Positions 1 to 8,677 of a DNA stretch of 64,000 nucleotides are shown one piece after another. This DNA is from Paenibacillus sp. USDA918EY (GTDB lineage Bacteria; Bacillota; Bacilli; Paenibacillales; Paenibacillaceae). Below the pieces are notes generated by a model. That model saw only the letters and a program-made list of their open reading frames with translations. It was not told the origin of the DNA and did not search any database. The stretch lies in the NCBI RefSeq assembly GCF_009870825.1, contig NZ_WTWY01000003.1, positions 425,712 through 489,711 of the forward strand, in the 5' to 3' direction. The translations under genes were made by a program, and so were the position numbers. Within the stretch, counting starts at the first letter, position 1, and every line of letters begins with the position of its first letter.

Positions 1-41
1 GCGCAAACTAAAGGTGTTACCCCGAAAATTTTAGATTTTGC

Positions 42-96
42 AAAAAAAAAGAGAGCTGTCCCTTCATGCATGCCGCTTCCAACGGCTGCCGGACAA
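42..96 (-). terminator. Probable terminator of the ABC exporter gene
   Basis: Downstream of the ABC gene stop (minus strand), an imperfect hairpin with TGTCC/GGGACA arms is followed by a long run of T on the minus strand (the A tract at 42-50). The stem is short and the loop long, so the call is tentative. Confidence 0.4.
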
Positions 97-107
97 CCCC
101 CGATATT

Positions 108-1838
108 CTAGAACTGCTTGGCGTACAACTTCGCATACATGCCGTCAAAGGACATCAGCTCGTCATGGGTCCCCTGTTCCGCGATGCCGTCCTCCGTCAA
201 GACGACGATTCGCTGCGCTTCGCGGATGGTGGAAAGCCGGTGGGCGATCACGATCGTCGTACGCCCTTGAGCCAGTGATTCGAGCGATTGTTTTACGACG
301 CTTTCGCTTTCGTTGTCCAGCGCGCTTGTCGCTTCGTCCATAATGACGATCGGCGGATTTTTCAAAAACACGCGGGCGATGCTCAGCCTCTGCTTTTGCC
401 CGCCCGAAAGCTTGACCCCGCGCTGCCCGATCTCGGAATGATATCCATGGGGCAAGCCCATGATAAACCCGTGCGCATTCGCTTTGACCGCTGCCGCGAC
501 AACGTCCTCATCCGCGGCCTCCGGATTTCCGTACCGGATGTTGTCCATGACCGTTCCGGCAAACAGATAAACGTCCTGCTGAACGACGCCGACGTTTTTC
601 CGGAGCGATTCCAGATCGAGATCGCGGACGTCGATTCCGTCCACCCTCACTTCGCCTTCGGTGACATCGTAAAAACGGGGGATCAGCGAACAAAACGTCG
701 TTTTTCCCGCGCCGGAAGGCCCCACCAGGGCAACGTATTCTCCGGGATGGATGCGCAGAGACAAATGTTTCAACACCCGCTGGGTATGTCCTTCGTAATG
801 GAACGAAACCTGCCTGAACTCGATCTCTCCTTCCACGCTCGCGAGCGGGGCGGCATCCGGTTTGCTTGCGATGGACGGCTTCAAATTGATGATTTCCATA
901 AACCGCTGAAATCCCGTGACTCCTTCCTGCAGCTGCGTGCTCATATGCGTCATCCGCTGGATCGGTTCGATCATGTAACCGATATAGAGCAAAAACGTGA
1001 TCAAGTCCGATAAATCAAGCGTATGGCGGACGATGTGAGCGCTCCCCAATATAACGACCGTAATCGTGATTAGCTGGAGCAACATCTCAAAACTGTTGTA
1101 AAAAATCGCCTCCGCTTTATACGTCCCCTTCCGGCTGCCAAGAAACCGGGCGTTTTCGCGTTCGAATTTTTCGATTTCCATCCGCTCGCCGGTGAACGAC
1201 TGAACGACGCGGATCCCCGACAAACTGTCCTCTACCTGGGCGTTGACGTCCGAAATCCGTTCTTTGTTTTTCATTAACGCCTTGTTCAGCATTTTGTTGA
1301 AGTAGAGGGCAAAAAAGACGAGCACCGGAAAAAAGCACAACACCGCAATCGTTAATGGCGGATGGATAAAAAACAAAATGGCAAGCGCTCCGAAAAAACG
1401 GGAAAGCGAACGGACGTAATCCTCGGGCCCGTGATGATAAAGCTCGGAAAGCAGCAGCAGGTCGTTCGTGATCCGGGACATCAGCCTGCCCGTTTTCTCC
1501 TTGTCGTAAAAATCGAAGGACAGCTTTTGCATATGGGCGAACAACTCGCTGCGCAAGTCGCTTTCCATGCGGGCCCCGACCTCATGTCCCTTGTAATCGA
1601 CGAAATAGCTCCCGAGGTTCTGAAGGGCCGCCAACACAAGCATCAGCCCGCCGACCCAATACACCTTTCCAAGAGCCGCGGATAAATCTCCTTCCAGCAC
1701 CTGCTTGGTGATATAACGAACAAGCAGCGGAAAGATCAGGGTGATGGCGGATACGAGCAGCGCGCAGGCCAGTACGGACATAAACTGCCCTTTATACGGC
1801 TTGTAATAAGATAAAAACTTTTTGATTGGAAAACGCAT
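108..1838 (-). CDS. ABC exporter, fused permease-ATPase half-transporter
   Basis: A 576-residue half-size ABC exporter that would dimerise in the membrane and export a lipid, drug or peptide; the substrate cannot be read. An N-terminal six-helix exporter domain spans about residues 15-310. The ATPase follows, with Walker A GPSGAGKTT near 373-381, Q-loop near 420, signature LSGGQKQR near 478 and Walker B IVIMDEATSALD near 497. All catalytic motifs are intact and the length is normal for the MdlB/MsbA-like class. The start follows AGGGG with 7 nt spacing. A tiny ORF (1898-1954) and the ECF41 sigma/oxidoreductase pair lie upstream on the same strand, so this may be the last gene of that unit. 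Family is sure; cargo is unknown. Confidence 0.93.
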   Translation of the reverse strand: MRFPIKKFLSYYKPYKGQFMSVLACALLVSAITLIFPLLVRYITKQVLEGDLSAALGKVYWVGGLMLVLAALQNLGSYFVDYKGHEVGARMESDLRSELFAHMQKLSFDFYDKEKTGRLMSRITNDLLLLSELYHHGPEDYVRSLSRFFGALAILFFIHPPLTIAVLCFFPVLVFFALYFNKMLNKALMKNKERISDVNAQVEDSLSGIRVVQSFTGERMEIEKFERENARFLGSRKGTYKAEAIFYNSFEMLLQLITITVVILGSAHIVRHTLDLSDLITFLLYIGYMIEPIQRMTHMSTQLQEGVTGFQRFMEIINLKPSIASKPDAAPLASVEGEIEFRQVSFHYEGHTQRVLKHLSLRIHPGEYVALVGPSGAGKTTFCSLIPRFYDVTEGEVRVDGIDVRDLDLESLRKNVGVVQQDVYLFAGTVMDNIRYGNPEAADEDVVAAAVKANAHGFIMGLPHGYHSEIGQRGVKLSGGQKQRLSIARVFLKNPPIVIMDEATSALDNESESVVKQSLESLAQGRTTIVIAHRLSTIREAQRIVVLTEDGIAEQGTHDELMSFDGMYAKLYAKQF

Positions 1839-1897
1839 ATTTTACCCCTTTATACGGTTTTTGGACGCGCATGCAAGGGGGGGTTGCCGTTTAGGCG

Positions 1898-1954
1898 TTA
1901 AGCGACAGTTCCGCCCTTGTATGCCGGGATCACTGCAACCGTCGTTTTTTTCAT
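1898..1954 (-). CDS. Small ORF (18 aa) with strong ribosome binding site, possible leader or signal peptide
   Basis: An 18-codon frame reading MKKTTVAVIPAYKGGTVA is preceded by GGGAGGAAATAATC, one of the best ribosome binding sites in this region, and ends with TAA 59 nt before the ABC exporter start. It could be a leader peptide, a small exported peptide, or the decayed start of a longer gene. I recognise no family. The evidence is only the Shine-Dalgarno sequence, start, stop and position. Confidence 0.4.
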   Translation of the reverse strand: MKKTTVAVIPAYKGGTVA

Positions 1955-2042
1955 GATTATTTCCTCCCTTTTCGTTATTGTTTTTATTATATTTCGACCT
2001 ATGACCGCAGATCGGGTAAAAGATATTTAAATTTGTTCTTTC

Positions 2043-2906
2043 CTACACATGCCGCAATTTATCCGGATTGCACATGTTGTAAATGGTTTCGATCCGGCCT
2101 TGTTTAAAAGCGAACGAATAAATATACTGCACCCCGTCCTCCATTCGTACCCGGACCCCCGGCAATCCATTGACGTTCAGAAAGGAAAGATCGTATTTCC
2201 CTTCATACATGGCAAGCAGATTACGGAAAAACCCGGTGACCCGCTCGAATCCAACGACCGGAATGCGCGCGGCCGTTACTTTTCCTCCGCCGTCGGAATA
2301 AAGGACGACGTTTTCGCTGAGCAGCTCCAGCAATTTGCCTGTATTCCCCTGCATCAAGGAGTTTACGAACGCTTTGATCCGCTCCTCCGCCACGTGAACC
2401 GCAGGAACCGATTCGGGATCGAAATGAATGCCGGCTTTAGCCCGGCGGTATATTTGACGGCAGTTTGCGACGCTTTTGCCGACCATATCGGCGATTTCGT
2501 CATACGAATAATGGAAAATTTCCCGCAGCAGGAAAACAGCCCTTTCCACCGCGTTCAGCTGCTGCAGCAGCAAAAGATACGCCATCGAAATCGATTCCCG
2601 CTGCAAATAGGCGGCGGAAGGTTCCTCTTCCGCCCCCGCCCGGCCGATCAATGGTTCCGGAAGCCACTGGCCGACGTAAAGCTCCCGTTTTTTGGCCGAT
2701 GAACGCAGCAGGTCCAAACAACGGTTCGTGACGATTTTGTATAAAAACGCCCTTTCATTGCGAATGGAGCCGGGATCGGGCAGCTGATCGTACGCAAGAA
2801 AAGCTTCCTGCACGATATCCTCCGCATCCATGACGCTCCCCAGCATCCGGTAAGCCAATGAAAAAAGCTCGCTTTTATAAATTCGATACAGCGCCTCCGT
2901 ACTCAT
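2043..2906 (-). CDS. ECF41-type RNA polymerase sigma factor with SnoaL-like C-terminal extension
   Basis: A 287-residue extracytoplasmic-function sigma factor. Regions 2 and 4 occupy about residues 5-165 (AYRMLGSVMDAEDIVQEAFL; HYSYDEIADMVGKSVANCRQ). A SnoaL-like extension of about 110 residues follows. The linker WLPEPL, the DGGGK motif and the C-terminal NPDKL are hallmarks of ECF41 factors, in which the extension replaces a separate anti-sigma factor. An upstream in-frame methionine exists at 3197, but the ATG at 2906 has GGAGG about 12 nt upstream and begins exactly where the family starts. The gene overlaps the end of the FAD oxidoreductase by 32 nt, implying translational coupling; ECF41 genes are typically linked to an oxidoreductase, carboxymuconolactone decarboxylase or epimerase. 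Confidence 0.9.
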   Translation of the reverse strand: MSTEALYRIYKSELFSLAYRMLGSVMDAEDIVQEAFLAYDQLPDPGSIRNERAFLYKIVTNRCLDLLRSSAKKRELYVGQWLPEPLIGRAGAEEEPSAAYLQRESISMAYLLLLQQLNAVERAVFLLREIFHYSYDEIADMVGKSVANCRQIYRRAKAGIHFDPESVPAVHVAEERIKAFVNSLMQGNTGKLLELLSENVVLYSDGGGKVTAARIPVVGFERVTGFFRNLLAMYEGKYDLSFLNVNGLPGVRVRMEDGVQYIYSFAFKQGRIETIYNMCNPDKLRHV

Positions 2907-4185
2907 CTTCAGGGATTCCCTCCGTTTCTGTGCGGGCCAAAATATGCCGAACGGCCCGTTTGGCGCTTGCCGTCGCGGCGTCCACCAGCAGTTCGCCGTG
3001 CGACGCCCAATCTCCTGCCACGTACAACCCCTCAATTTCGGGCACGGCAGGACCCGGGTTTTCCTTGCGCTTGATATGCATAAAATCATGGAACACCGTG
3101 ATCTTCGGAAGATATTGTTTGGCCGCCAGTTCGTTCCGCCAGCCCGGCTGCACCAAGTCGAGCGTCTGTTCAAGCTCGAGCAAATCCTGTCTTGCATTCG
3201 TTTCCTCTCCCTGGTACTTCAGCAGCGAAATCACTTGGGACCCGTCTTCGCTTAAGTAAGCCGCGCGCGATTGGTTGGATAAAAAGACGGTTTGATCGAT
3301 GCCGTACACAAATTGCTGCTTCGGTTTGGGCAGGCGCCGCAAAGCCACGTCCAGACAGGCGGCCGTAACCGGAATCGCTTGTTCCTTCCACGTATGGAGC
3401 GCGGTGCTCTCGGCCCGGGGAACCAGGCGGTACGCCTCTTCAAGCGGAGCCGCGACAATGATGCTGCCAGCGATGATTTTCAGTCCGTTATCGCATAAAA
3501 CATGGTTCACCTTGCCTTGGTCATGGCCGATCGAAACCGCTTTGTTGTCCGTCAGACAAGCAACGCCCAAGCGGGAGGCCAATTGCCTTAATTCCTCTAC
3601 GGTTTCGCCCCAGCCCCGATCCAAATAGAGCACGCCTTTCAAAGCGTTTTTGAGCTGCCCGAGCGCCGGACCCGCGGCTTGCAGATCGGGGGCGACCACA
3701 TAGCTTGCCGTGCGCAGCAGGGAATAAAAAATATGCCGGACCATCGGGTCTTTAATCTGGCCTTCGATCCATTCGCGGAGGCTGACCCGATCATAAAGAC
3801 GGGTATCCAACTTTCCTAATTTTGTCAGCCAGGCGGCAAATTCCATTTTCCCTTTCCAGGACACCAGCGGGGTGGCCAACAACGACCGGACGTTCGTCGG
3901 CAGCGTCTTTAATGTTCCTTTCCATATCCCGTAAGCATCGATCGACGGTTTGTTGCCCTGCAAACTTAATCCAAACCCTCGAAACGTCTCCCACGCATCA
4001 CCGAAATACAAGGCATGCCCGCCCATATTGAAATACACTCCGTTTTTTTGGTTGGTGATCGCCCGGCCCCCCATCCGCACCTGCTTCTCGATGAGCACCG
4101 TTTGTTTGCCGGCTTTGGCCGCATAGACTGCAGCCGTCAAACCCGCAATACCTCCACCTACAATCGCCACGTCCGCTTTTTTCAT
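2875..4185 (-). CDS. FAD-dependent oxidoreductase (amine oxidase / phytoene desaturase-like)
   Basis: A 436-residue flavoprotein. The N-terminus carries the Rossmann FAD motif VAIVGGGIAGLTAAVYAAKAG (near residues 5-25) and a following acidic/basic strand (TVLIEKQ). Near the C-terminus, the motif GLYVAGDWASHGELLVDAA is the typical second FAD contact of the amine oxidase/NAD(P)-binding family. The substrate is unknown. The start at 4185 is chosen because it begins the Rossmann fold and follows GGGAGGATTTTCGG; a longer in-frame start at 4305 adds non-homologous residues. The 3' end overlaps the ECF41 sigma gene, the classic 'O' partner in ECF41 loci. It is likely a target or co-transcribed partner of that sigma factor. 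Confidence 0.85.
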   Translation of the reverse strand: MKKADVAIVGGGIAGLTAAVYAAKAGKQTVLIEKQVRMGGRAITNQKNGVYFNMGGHALYFGDAWETFRGFGLSLQGNKPSIDAYGIWKGTLKTLPTNVRSLLATPLVSWKGKMEFAAWLTKLGKLDTRLYDRVSLREWIEGQIKDPMVRHIFYSLLRTASYVVAPDLQAAGPALGQLKNALKGVLYLDRGWGETVEELRQLASRLGVACLTDNKAVSIGHDQGKVNHVLCDNGLKIIAGSIIVAAPLEEAYRLVPRAESTALHTWKEQAIPVTAACLDVALRRLPKPKQQFVYGIDQTVFLSNQSRAAYLSEDGSQVISLLKYQGEETNARQDLLELEQTLDLVQPGWRNELAAKQYLPKITVFHDFMHIKRKENPGPAVPEIEGLYVAGDWASHGELLVDAATASAKRAVRHILARTETEGIPEDEYGGAVSNL

Positions 4186-4311
4186 CCGAAAATCCTCCCT
4201 TTCCGTTTGGTTACCCGTATGACGGGGAGGGGGGCCGAAACGTGACAAGAAAAACAACTTTTTTCGGGTAACGCAAAAAGCCCTTGATACCAAGGGCCCT
4301 TGCACAACCGC

Positions 4312-5070
4312 TTAAATTGAAATGATAATGCCGAAGCAATCTTTGAGCACGTGTTTGATCTCATCTGGTGATGTCAGGAGAGCTTCATTTTTCCGGCCTT
4401 TCTCGGTAATGATCAGCTTTTCGCCGGATAAAGTGATCCTTCCGTCTTCCGCAGCCAAAGAAACGATCGCTTTTTTCGTAAAATGCGATTTCGGCGACTG
4501 CTGCTGATATTTGCACATCTCATGGAAATCGCTCAACCGACGCGGAAGGTTTGTAAATGCAAACTCGCTTACCCATTGATTCCCCAAAAATTTTTGAAAG
4601 AAAAAACCGTCCGATTCATCCGGATTCTTCCGGATCCGATACGTGCCGCTGACATCGCTGACTTCTTCCCCAGACATCGGCAGGGGCGATCGGACAGAGT
4701 CGCCGAATCCGACATCTACGACGTAATCCTGATCCAAACGGACAAGGATCAACATATGATCAAATTCGGGCCCGTATGTATGGTCATCGGCAGCGACCCG
4801 ACCGGAGAGCAGCTCCGCTTCATAACCAAGCTCCTGAAGGAGCCGATAAAACAATCCGTTCAGCTCATAACAGAAGCCTCCCCGGCGGTTATGGACGATT
4901 TTGGCAAACATCGAATCCGGATCAAGCGTAATTTCCGTTTTGTTCATCACGTCCAAGTTTTCAAAAGGAACGGTGAACATGTGCCGTTGCTGCAGCCGGG
5001 TCAGGAAATCCAGGTTAGGAGACGACTCGCCTTCGATGCCGATCCGTCGCAAGTACGCTTGTACGTCCAT
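4312..5070 (-). CDS. Arylamine N-acetyltransferase
   Basis: A 252-residue NAT-family enzyme that transfers acetyl from acetyl-CoA to arylamines, hydrazines or a related acceptor in the cytoplasm. The Cys-His-Asp triad is visible: Cys in RRGGFCYELNGLF (near residue 70), His in FDHMLILV (near 107) and Asp in VVDVGFGD (near 122). Length is normal for bacterial NATs. The start at 5070 follows GAGAGGGGGAATATC. It lies upstream of the FAD oxidoreductase on the same strand with a 126-nt gap, so it may share regulation with the ECF41 unit. In some actinomycetes and bacilli, NAT homologues act in amide synthesis for secondary metabolites; nothing here decides between that and detoxification. Confidence 0.92.
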   Translation of the reverse strand: MDVQAYLRRIGIEGESSPNLDFLTRLQQRHMFTVPFENLDVMNKTEITLDPDSMFAKIVHNRRGGFCYELNGLFYRLLQELGYEAELLSGRVAADDHTYGPEFDHMLILVRLDQDYVVDVGFGDSVRSPLPMSGEEVSDVSGTYRIRKNPDESDGFFFQKFLGNQWVSEFAFTNLPRRLSDFHEMCKYQQQSPKSHFTKKAIVSLAAEDGRITLSGEKLIITEKGRKNEALLTSPDEIKHVLKDCFGIIISI

Positions 5071-5199
5071 GATATTCCCCCTCTCAACCAAAAACCGAAA
5101 TGGTTCGTAGAGGAAGTATATCATTATTTTTGCAACTTTTGTGCGGTCATTTTGCATTCATCCTTATCGGAGAAAGACCGGTCTCTTTCCGTTTCTCCT

Positions 5200-6684
5200 C
5201 TACGCCAGCTCGATGACCGTAACGGATTTCGACGGCAGCTCCAGCTCAAGGCGCGACCCCTCCAGCTTATAGGCATGGAACGGCTGCGGCGCGATCCGCT
5301 CCGGCTGATCGAACGTGTTATGCGCATCCAAGTTGTCGGAGGTGAGCGTCGAGCCCGTAATTGCGGGCGCGGATGTTCCTAAGCCGCGGAGGTCTATGCT
5401 TACGGACGACGAAGACGCATGGTTCAGGTTGCACAAACTGATATGTATGCGTCCGTTCGCATCCCGGGAAGCGGAAGCCGATACTTCCGGAATTTCCCGG
5501 CCAAAAGCGCTGTAGGTGCCGGACGACAGGTTCAGGTCCAGCAGCTCCGCATCCTGATGCACCTTGTACATATCGAATACGTGATAGGTAGGCGTCAGCA
5601 CCATTTTTTCGCCTTCCGTCAAAATGACGGCTTGCAGCACGTTGACGGTTTGGGCGATGTTCGCCATGCGCACCCGGTCGCAATGCAGATTGAAAATGTT
5701 CAGCGTAAGCCCGGCGACAAGCGCATCCCGCAGCGAGTTTTGCTGATATAAAAATCCCGGGTTCGTTCCAGGCTCCACGTCGAACCAGGTTCCCCATTCG
5801 TCCACGATCAAACCGACCCGTTTTTCGGGATCGTATTTGTCCATGATGGCGCTGTGCCTCGCAATCAGCTCCTCCATGCGCAGCGCTTTTTCCATCGTCA
5901 CGAACCAGTCCTGCTCGTTGAAGCCTGTAGCCGACCCTTTATGCGCCCAATCCCAAGGAACCGTATAATAATGCAGCGTGATGGAATCCATGTACCGGGC
6001 GGCCTGGCGCATCACCACGTCCATCCAGTTGTAGTCGCCGGCGTTCGGGCCGCAGGCGATCCGATGGATCCGGTTGTCCCCATAATTGCGGACATACGTC
6101 TGATAACGACGGTACAGGTCGGCGTAATATTCCGGCCGCATGTTGCCGCCGCAGCCCCAGTTTTCGTTGCCGACGCCGAAATAGGTGACCGACCAAGGCT
6201 CGTTACGGCCATTTTCCGCTCGCAGCGCCGACATCGGGGACTCCCCGCCGAAGGTCAGGTATTCCACCCATTCCGACATTTCCTGTACGGTACCGCTTCC
6301 AACATTGCCGTTGATGTAAGGCTCGCAGCCCAGTTGGGCGCATAATTCCATGAATTCATGCGTGCCGAAATGGTTGTTTTCCACGACGCCGCCCCAGTGG
6401 GTGTTGATCATCCGCTTGCGGTTTTCCCGCTTCCCGATGCCGTCTTTCCAATGGTATTCGTCGGCAAAACATCCCCCCGGCCAGCGGAGGACGGGAATGC
6501 GGATCCGTTTTAATGCTTCAACCACGTCGTTCCGGATGCCGTTTGTGTTCGCGATGGGCGAGTCTTCGCCAACCCAAATGCCTTCATAAATGCATCTGCC
6601 CAGATGCTCGGAAAAATGCCCGTAAATATTTTTGTTGATCTGCCCTTTGACGATGTCCGCGTTTAATACGCCGTTTTGAGTCAT
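5200..6684 (-). CDS. abfA: GH51 alpha-L-arabinofuranosidase (intracellular)
   Basis: A 494-residue GH51 enzyme that removes terminal alpha-L-arabinofuranosyl units from arabinan, arabinoxylan or arabinogalactan oligosaccharides. There is no signal peptide, so it acts in the cytoplasm. The (beta/alpha)8 barrel carries the acid/base Glu in [11 protein letters not shown] (about E174) and the nucleophile Glu in LIVDEWGTW (about E296). A C-terminal beta-sandwich follows, ending VTVIEL. Length matches the family. The start at 6684 follows GGGAGGAGAATACG; an upstream in-frame Met at 6708 is less likely. It is transcribed from a sigma-A-type promoter (TTGTTC-17-TATACT) overlapping that of the divergent AraC gene, a typical autoregulated sugar locus arrangement. 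Confidence 0.96.
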   Translation of the reverse strand: MTQNGVLNADIVKGQINKNIYGHFSEHLGRCIYEGIWVGEDSPIANTNGIRNDVVEALKRIRIPVLRWPGGCFADEYHWKDGIGKRENRKRMINTHWGGVVENNHFGTHEFMELCAQLGCEPYINGNVGSGTVQEMSEWVEYLTFGGESPMSALRAENGRNEPWSVTYFGVGNENWGCGGNMRPEYYADLYRRYQTYVRNYGDNRIHRIACGPNAGDYNWMDVVMRQAARYMDSITLHYYTVPWDWAHKGSATGFNEQDWFVTMEKALRMEELIARHSAIMDKYDPEKRVGLIVDEWGTWFDVEPGTNPGFLYQQNSLRDALVAGLTLNIFNLHCDRVRMANIAQTVNVLQAVILTEGEKMVLTPTYHVFDMYKVHQDAELLDLNLSSGTYSAFGREIPEVSASASRDANGRIHISLCNLNHASSSSVSIDLRGLGTSAPAITGSTLTSDNLDAHNTFDQPERIAPQPFHAYKLEGSRLELELPSKSVTVIELA

Positions 6685-6725
6685 CGTATTCTCCTCCCGT
6701 TTCGTCATTGAATGGATTCACTCAA

Positions 6726-6765
6726 AGTATAGGAGCTTGATTTCCCCGGAACAATGAATTAAACT
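6726..6765. promoter_or_regulatory. Overlapping divergent promoters for GH51 and AraC genes
   Basis: On the minus strand, TTGTTC (49-54 of 6700s) and TATACT (6726-6731) are separated by 17 nt and drive the GH51 gene. On the plus strand, TTGATT (6737-6742) and TAAACT (6760-6765), also 17 nt apart, drive the AraC gene. The two promoters overlap, so occupancy of one should hinder the other. Confidence 0.6.
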
Positions 6766-6811
6766 GCCCATTAACTGACCTATCGTGCTTTATCGGGAGG
6801 AGGGAAAGAAC

Positions 6812-7591
6812 ATGATCCGCGTCATCGGTTGCGGTCACAATTACATCCATCAGGAAGGCATTATGATCGAACGCCCGTCCGGAGCGGGCAATTACGCTTT
6901 CGTTTTTTTCCGGAGCCATGCGGAGATCGTCGTTCACGGCAGGCGCCTGTCCGCGGCCAAAAACTCCTATGTTCTGTTTCGGCCCTTCACCCCGCATGCA
7001 TACCGCCACGTGGAGAAGCCGTTTGTCAACGACTGGTTCCACTGCGAAGGCTCCGAAATGGAAGCGCTTTTAAACCAGCTTGGTTTCGCCTGCGACGAAC
7101 CCGTGAAAGCGGCTTTCCCCGCTTCCCTGACAAGGAGCATCATGGAGCTGCAGCACGTGAACCGGCTCGGCGGCCCGCTCCGCGACGACATCGTGGATCT
7201 GGATTTGCGCAGCCTGCTCCTGAAGCTCAGCAACTGGCAGCGGCTGCCCCCCTTGCCCGAAAAAACCGAAAGGCATTACCGGCAGCTGCTGGAAATCCGC
7301 AACGAATTGTACAGCTCCCCGCATACGGCGTATTCGGTAGATCAACTGGCCGCCAAAGTCAACCTCAGCAAATCCTATTTTCAGCATGTCTACAAGGAGC
7401 TGTTCGGATGTTCCGTATCGGCCGACATGATCAACGGACGGCTGGAGCAAGCTAAATATTTGCTCGACAACAGCTCCCTTTCCGTCGGCGCCATCGCCAA
7501 AATATGCGGTTACGAAAACGACACCCATTTCATGCGGCAGTTCAAAAAATTCGTCGGGGAGACGCCCAGCGGCTACAAAAAACGGCCGTAA
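6812..7591 (+). CDS. AraC-family transcriptional regulator (divergent from GH51)
   Basis: A 259-residue regulator with an N-terminal cupin-like sensor (about residues 1-150) and a C-terminal AraC DNA-binding domain (about 160-258) containing two helix-turn-helix motifs, ending in the family signature ICGYENDTHFMRQFKKFVGETPSGYKK. The ATG at 6812 follows GGGAGGAGGG. It is divergent from the GH51 gene with overlapping promoters and is therefore the probable local regulator, sensing arabinose or an arabino-oligosaccharide (inference). It converges tail-to-tail with the next AraC gene, leaving only 7 nt between them. Confidence 0.92.
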   Translation: MIRVIGCGHNYIHQEGIMIERPSGAGNYAFVFFRSHAEIVVHGRRLSAAKNSYVLFRPFTPHAYRHVEKPFVNDWFHCEGSEMEALLNQLGFACDEPVKAAFPASLTRSIMELQHVNRLGGPLRDDIVDLDLRSLLLKLSNWQRLPPLPEKTERHYRQLLEIRNELYSSPHTAYSVDQLAAKVNLSKSYFQHVYKELFGCSVSADMINGRLEQAKYLLDNSSLSVGAIAKICGYENDTHFMRQFKKFVGETPSGYKKRP

Positions 7592-7598
7592 CGCTCCC

Positions 7599-8450
7599 TT
7601 ATTCGTAAAACAGCAACCGGTTGGCATACGCGTTGCGGTAATCCGTCGGCGTCAAGCCGGTCATTTTTTTGAAGCTTTTCATAAACTGCTGGCCGTCCGG
7701 GTATCCGAGCTGGGCCGCGATCTCGCTGACGTTTTGGTTCGTGTCGGTCAAAAGCGATTTGGCCGCCTCCATTTTTTCCTGCAGCATGTATTGCTTCAAG
7801 GAAATGCCCGCGATGCCGGAAAACAACGTGGACAAATATTTCGCATTGTAACCGAAATCCTCCGCAAGCCGGGCGACTTTCAGGTTTTCGTGCCGGTGCC
7901 ATTTAATATAATCGACGAGGTCGTTGTATAGCTGCCGCTGCTTCAGCTTCCGGCCGGCCTGGTTGCGGACGTAAAACAGCTGGTTGAACAACTCGCACAG
8001 GATCGTCGTGGCCATATAGCTGCCCAGCGTCAGTTCCCTGTAGCTCCGAACCGAATCCTGCAGCTGTTTCATGAGCACGATAAGCTTATCGGGGCTGCGC
8101 AGCGCGCCGGTTGCGGGAACGACGATCCTTCCCTGCTCATAGCCGTACTCCTCCAGGTCCTGCAAAAGCTCCCATCCGCCCGGCGCCGTAAAATGAAGCC
8201 AATAAAAGCTGCAGTCGGACTTCTCGTATCCATATTGCCGCACACCGGGAGGCATCAGCAGGAAATCCCCTTCCTTCAGTTCGTAACGCTCCCCGTCGGC
8301 GGCGATATACAGGCTTCCACGGGTTTGAATAAACAGCTCGAAATCCATTAACGTCCGCTGCATATGCATCCATTCCGGAGACGGAGCGACGAATTTGCCG
8401 GTCATGTTCAGCGTCAGCGGCGCATCCACCCTAAACTGATAATATTTCAT
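7599..8450 (-). CDS. AraC-family transcriptional regulator (divergent from GH127)
   Basis: A 283-residue regulator. The N-terminal cupin-type sensor has DFLLMPPGVRQYGYEK near residues 60-75. The C-terminal AraC DNA-binding domain ends with IAAQLGYPDGQQFMKSFKKM. Start at 8450 follows GGGGAGTTTG; an upstream Met at 8483 lacks a good site. It is divergent from the GH127 gene across 227 nt, so it is the likely regulator of that enzyme. It is distinct from the neighbouring AraC protein at 6812-7591 in its sensor domain, suggesting two inducers or two regulated genes. Confidence 0.92.
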   Translation of the reverse strand: MKYYQFRVDAPLTLNMTGKFVAPSPEWMHMQRTLMDFELFIQTRGSLYIAADGERYELKEGDFLLMPPGVRQYGYEKSDCSFYWLHFTAPGGWELLQDLEEYGYEQGRIVVPATGALRSPDKLIVLMKQLQDSVRSYRELTLGSYMATTILCELFNQLFYVRNQAGRKLKQRQLYNDLVDYIKWHRHENLKVARLAEDFGYNAKYLSTLFSGIAGISLKQYMLQEKMEAAKSLLTDTNQNVSEIAAQLGYPDGQQFMKSFKKMTGLTPTDYRNAYANRLLFYE

Positions 8451-8677
8451 CAAACTCCCCGTACCTTTCAAACTTTTTAACACCTTAACAAAAATAGAAT
8501 ATCAAAATAACCCCTTTTAAACTATGGATTTTTCCAGCATGTTCTTTCCGTCTTTTTCCTTTCCCATCAAACAACTGATCTTTTACCACCAATTCGAACC
8601 TTCCGCCATTTACGCCGAAACCGCGCTTGAACTAAGCTTGTCGTAGTCGTCTTATACGAAAGGATGGGTGTGCAAAT

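Noticed and set aside
4483..5382. 299-codon plus-strand frame
   Set aside because: Runs antisense across the NAT gene and into GH51, joining two unrelated genes; no domain.
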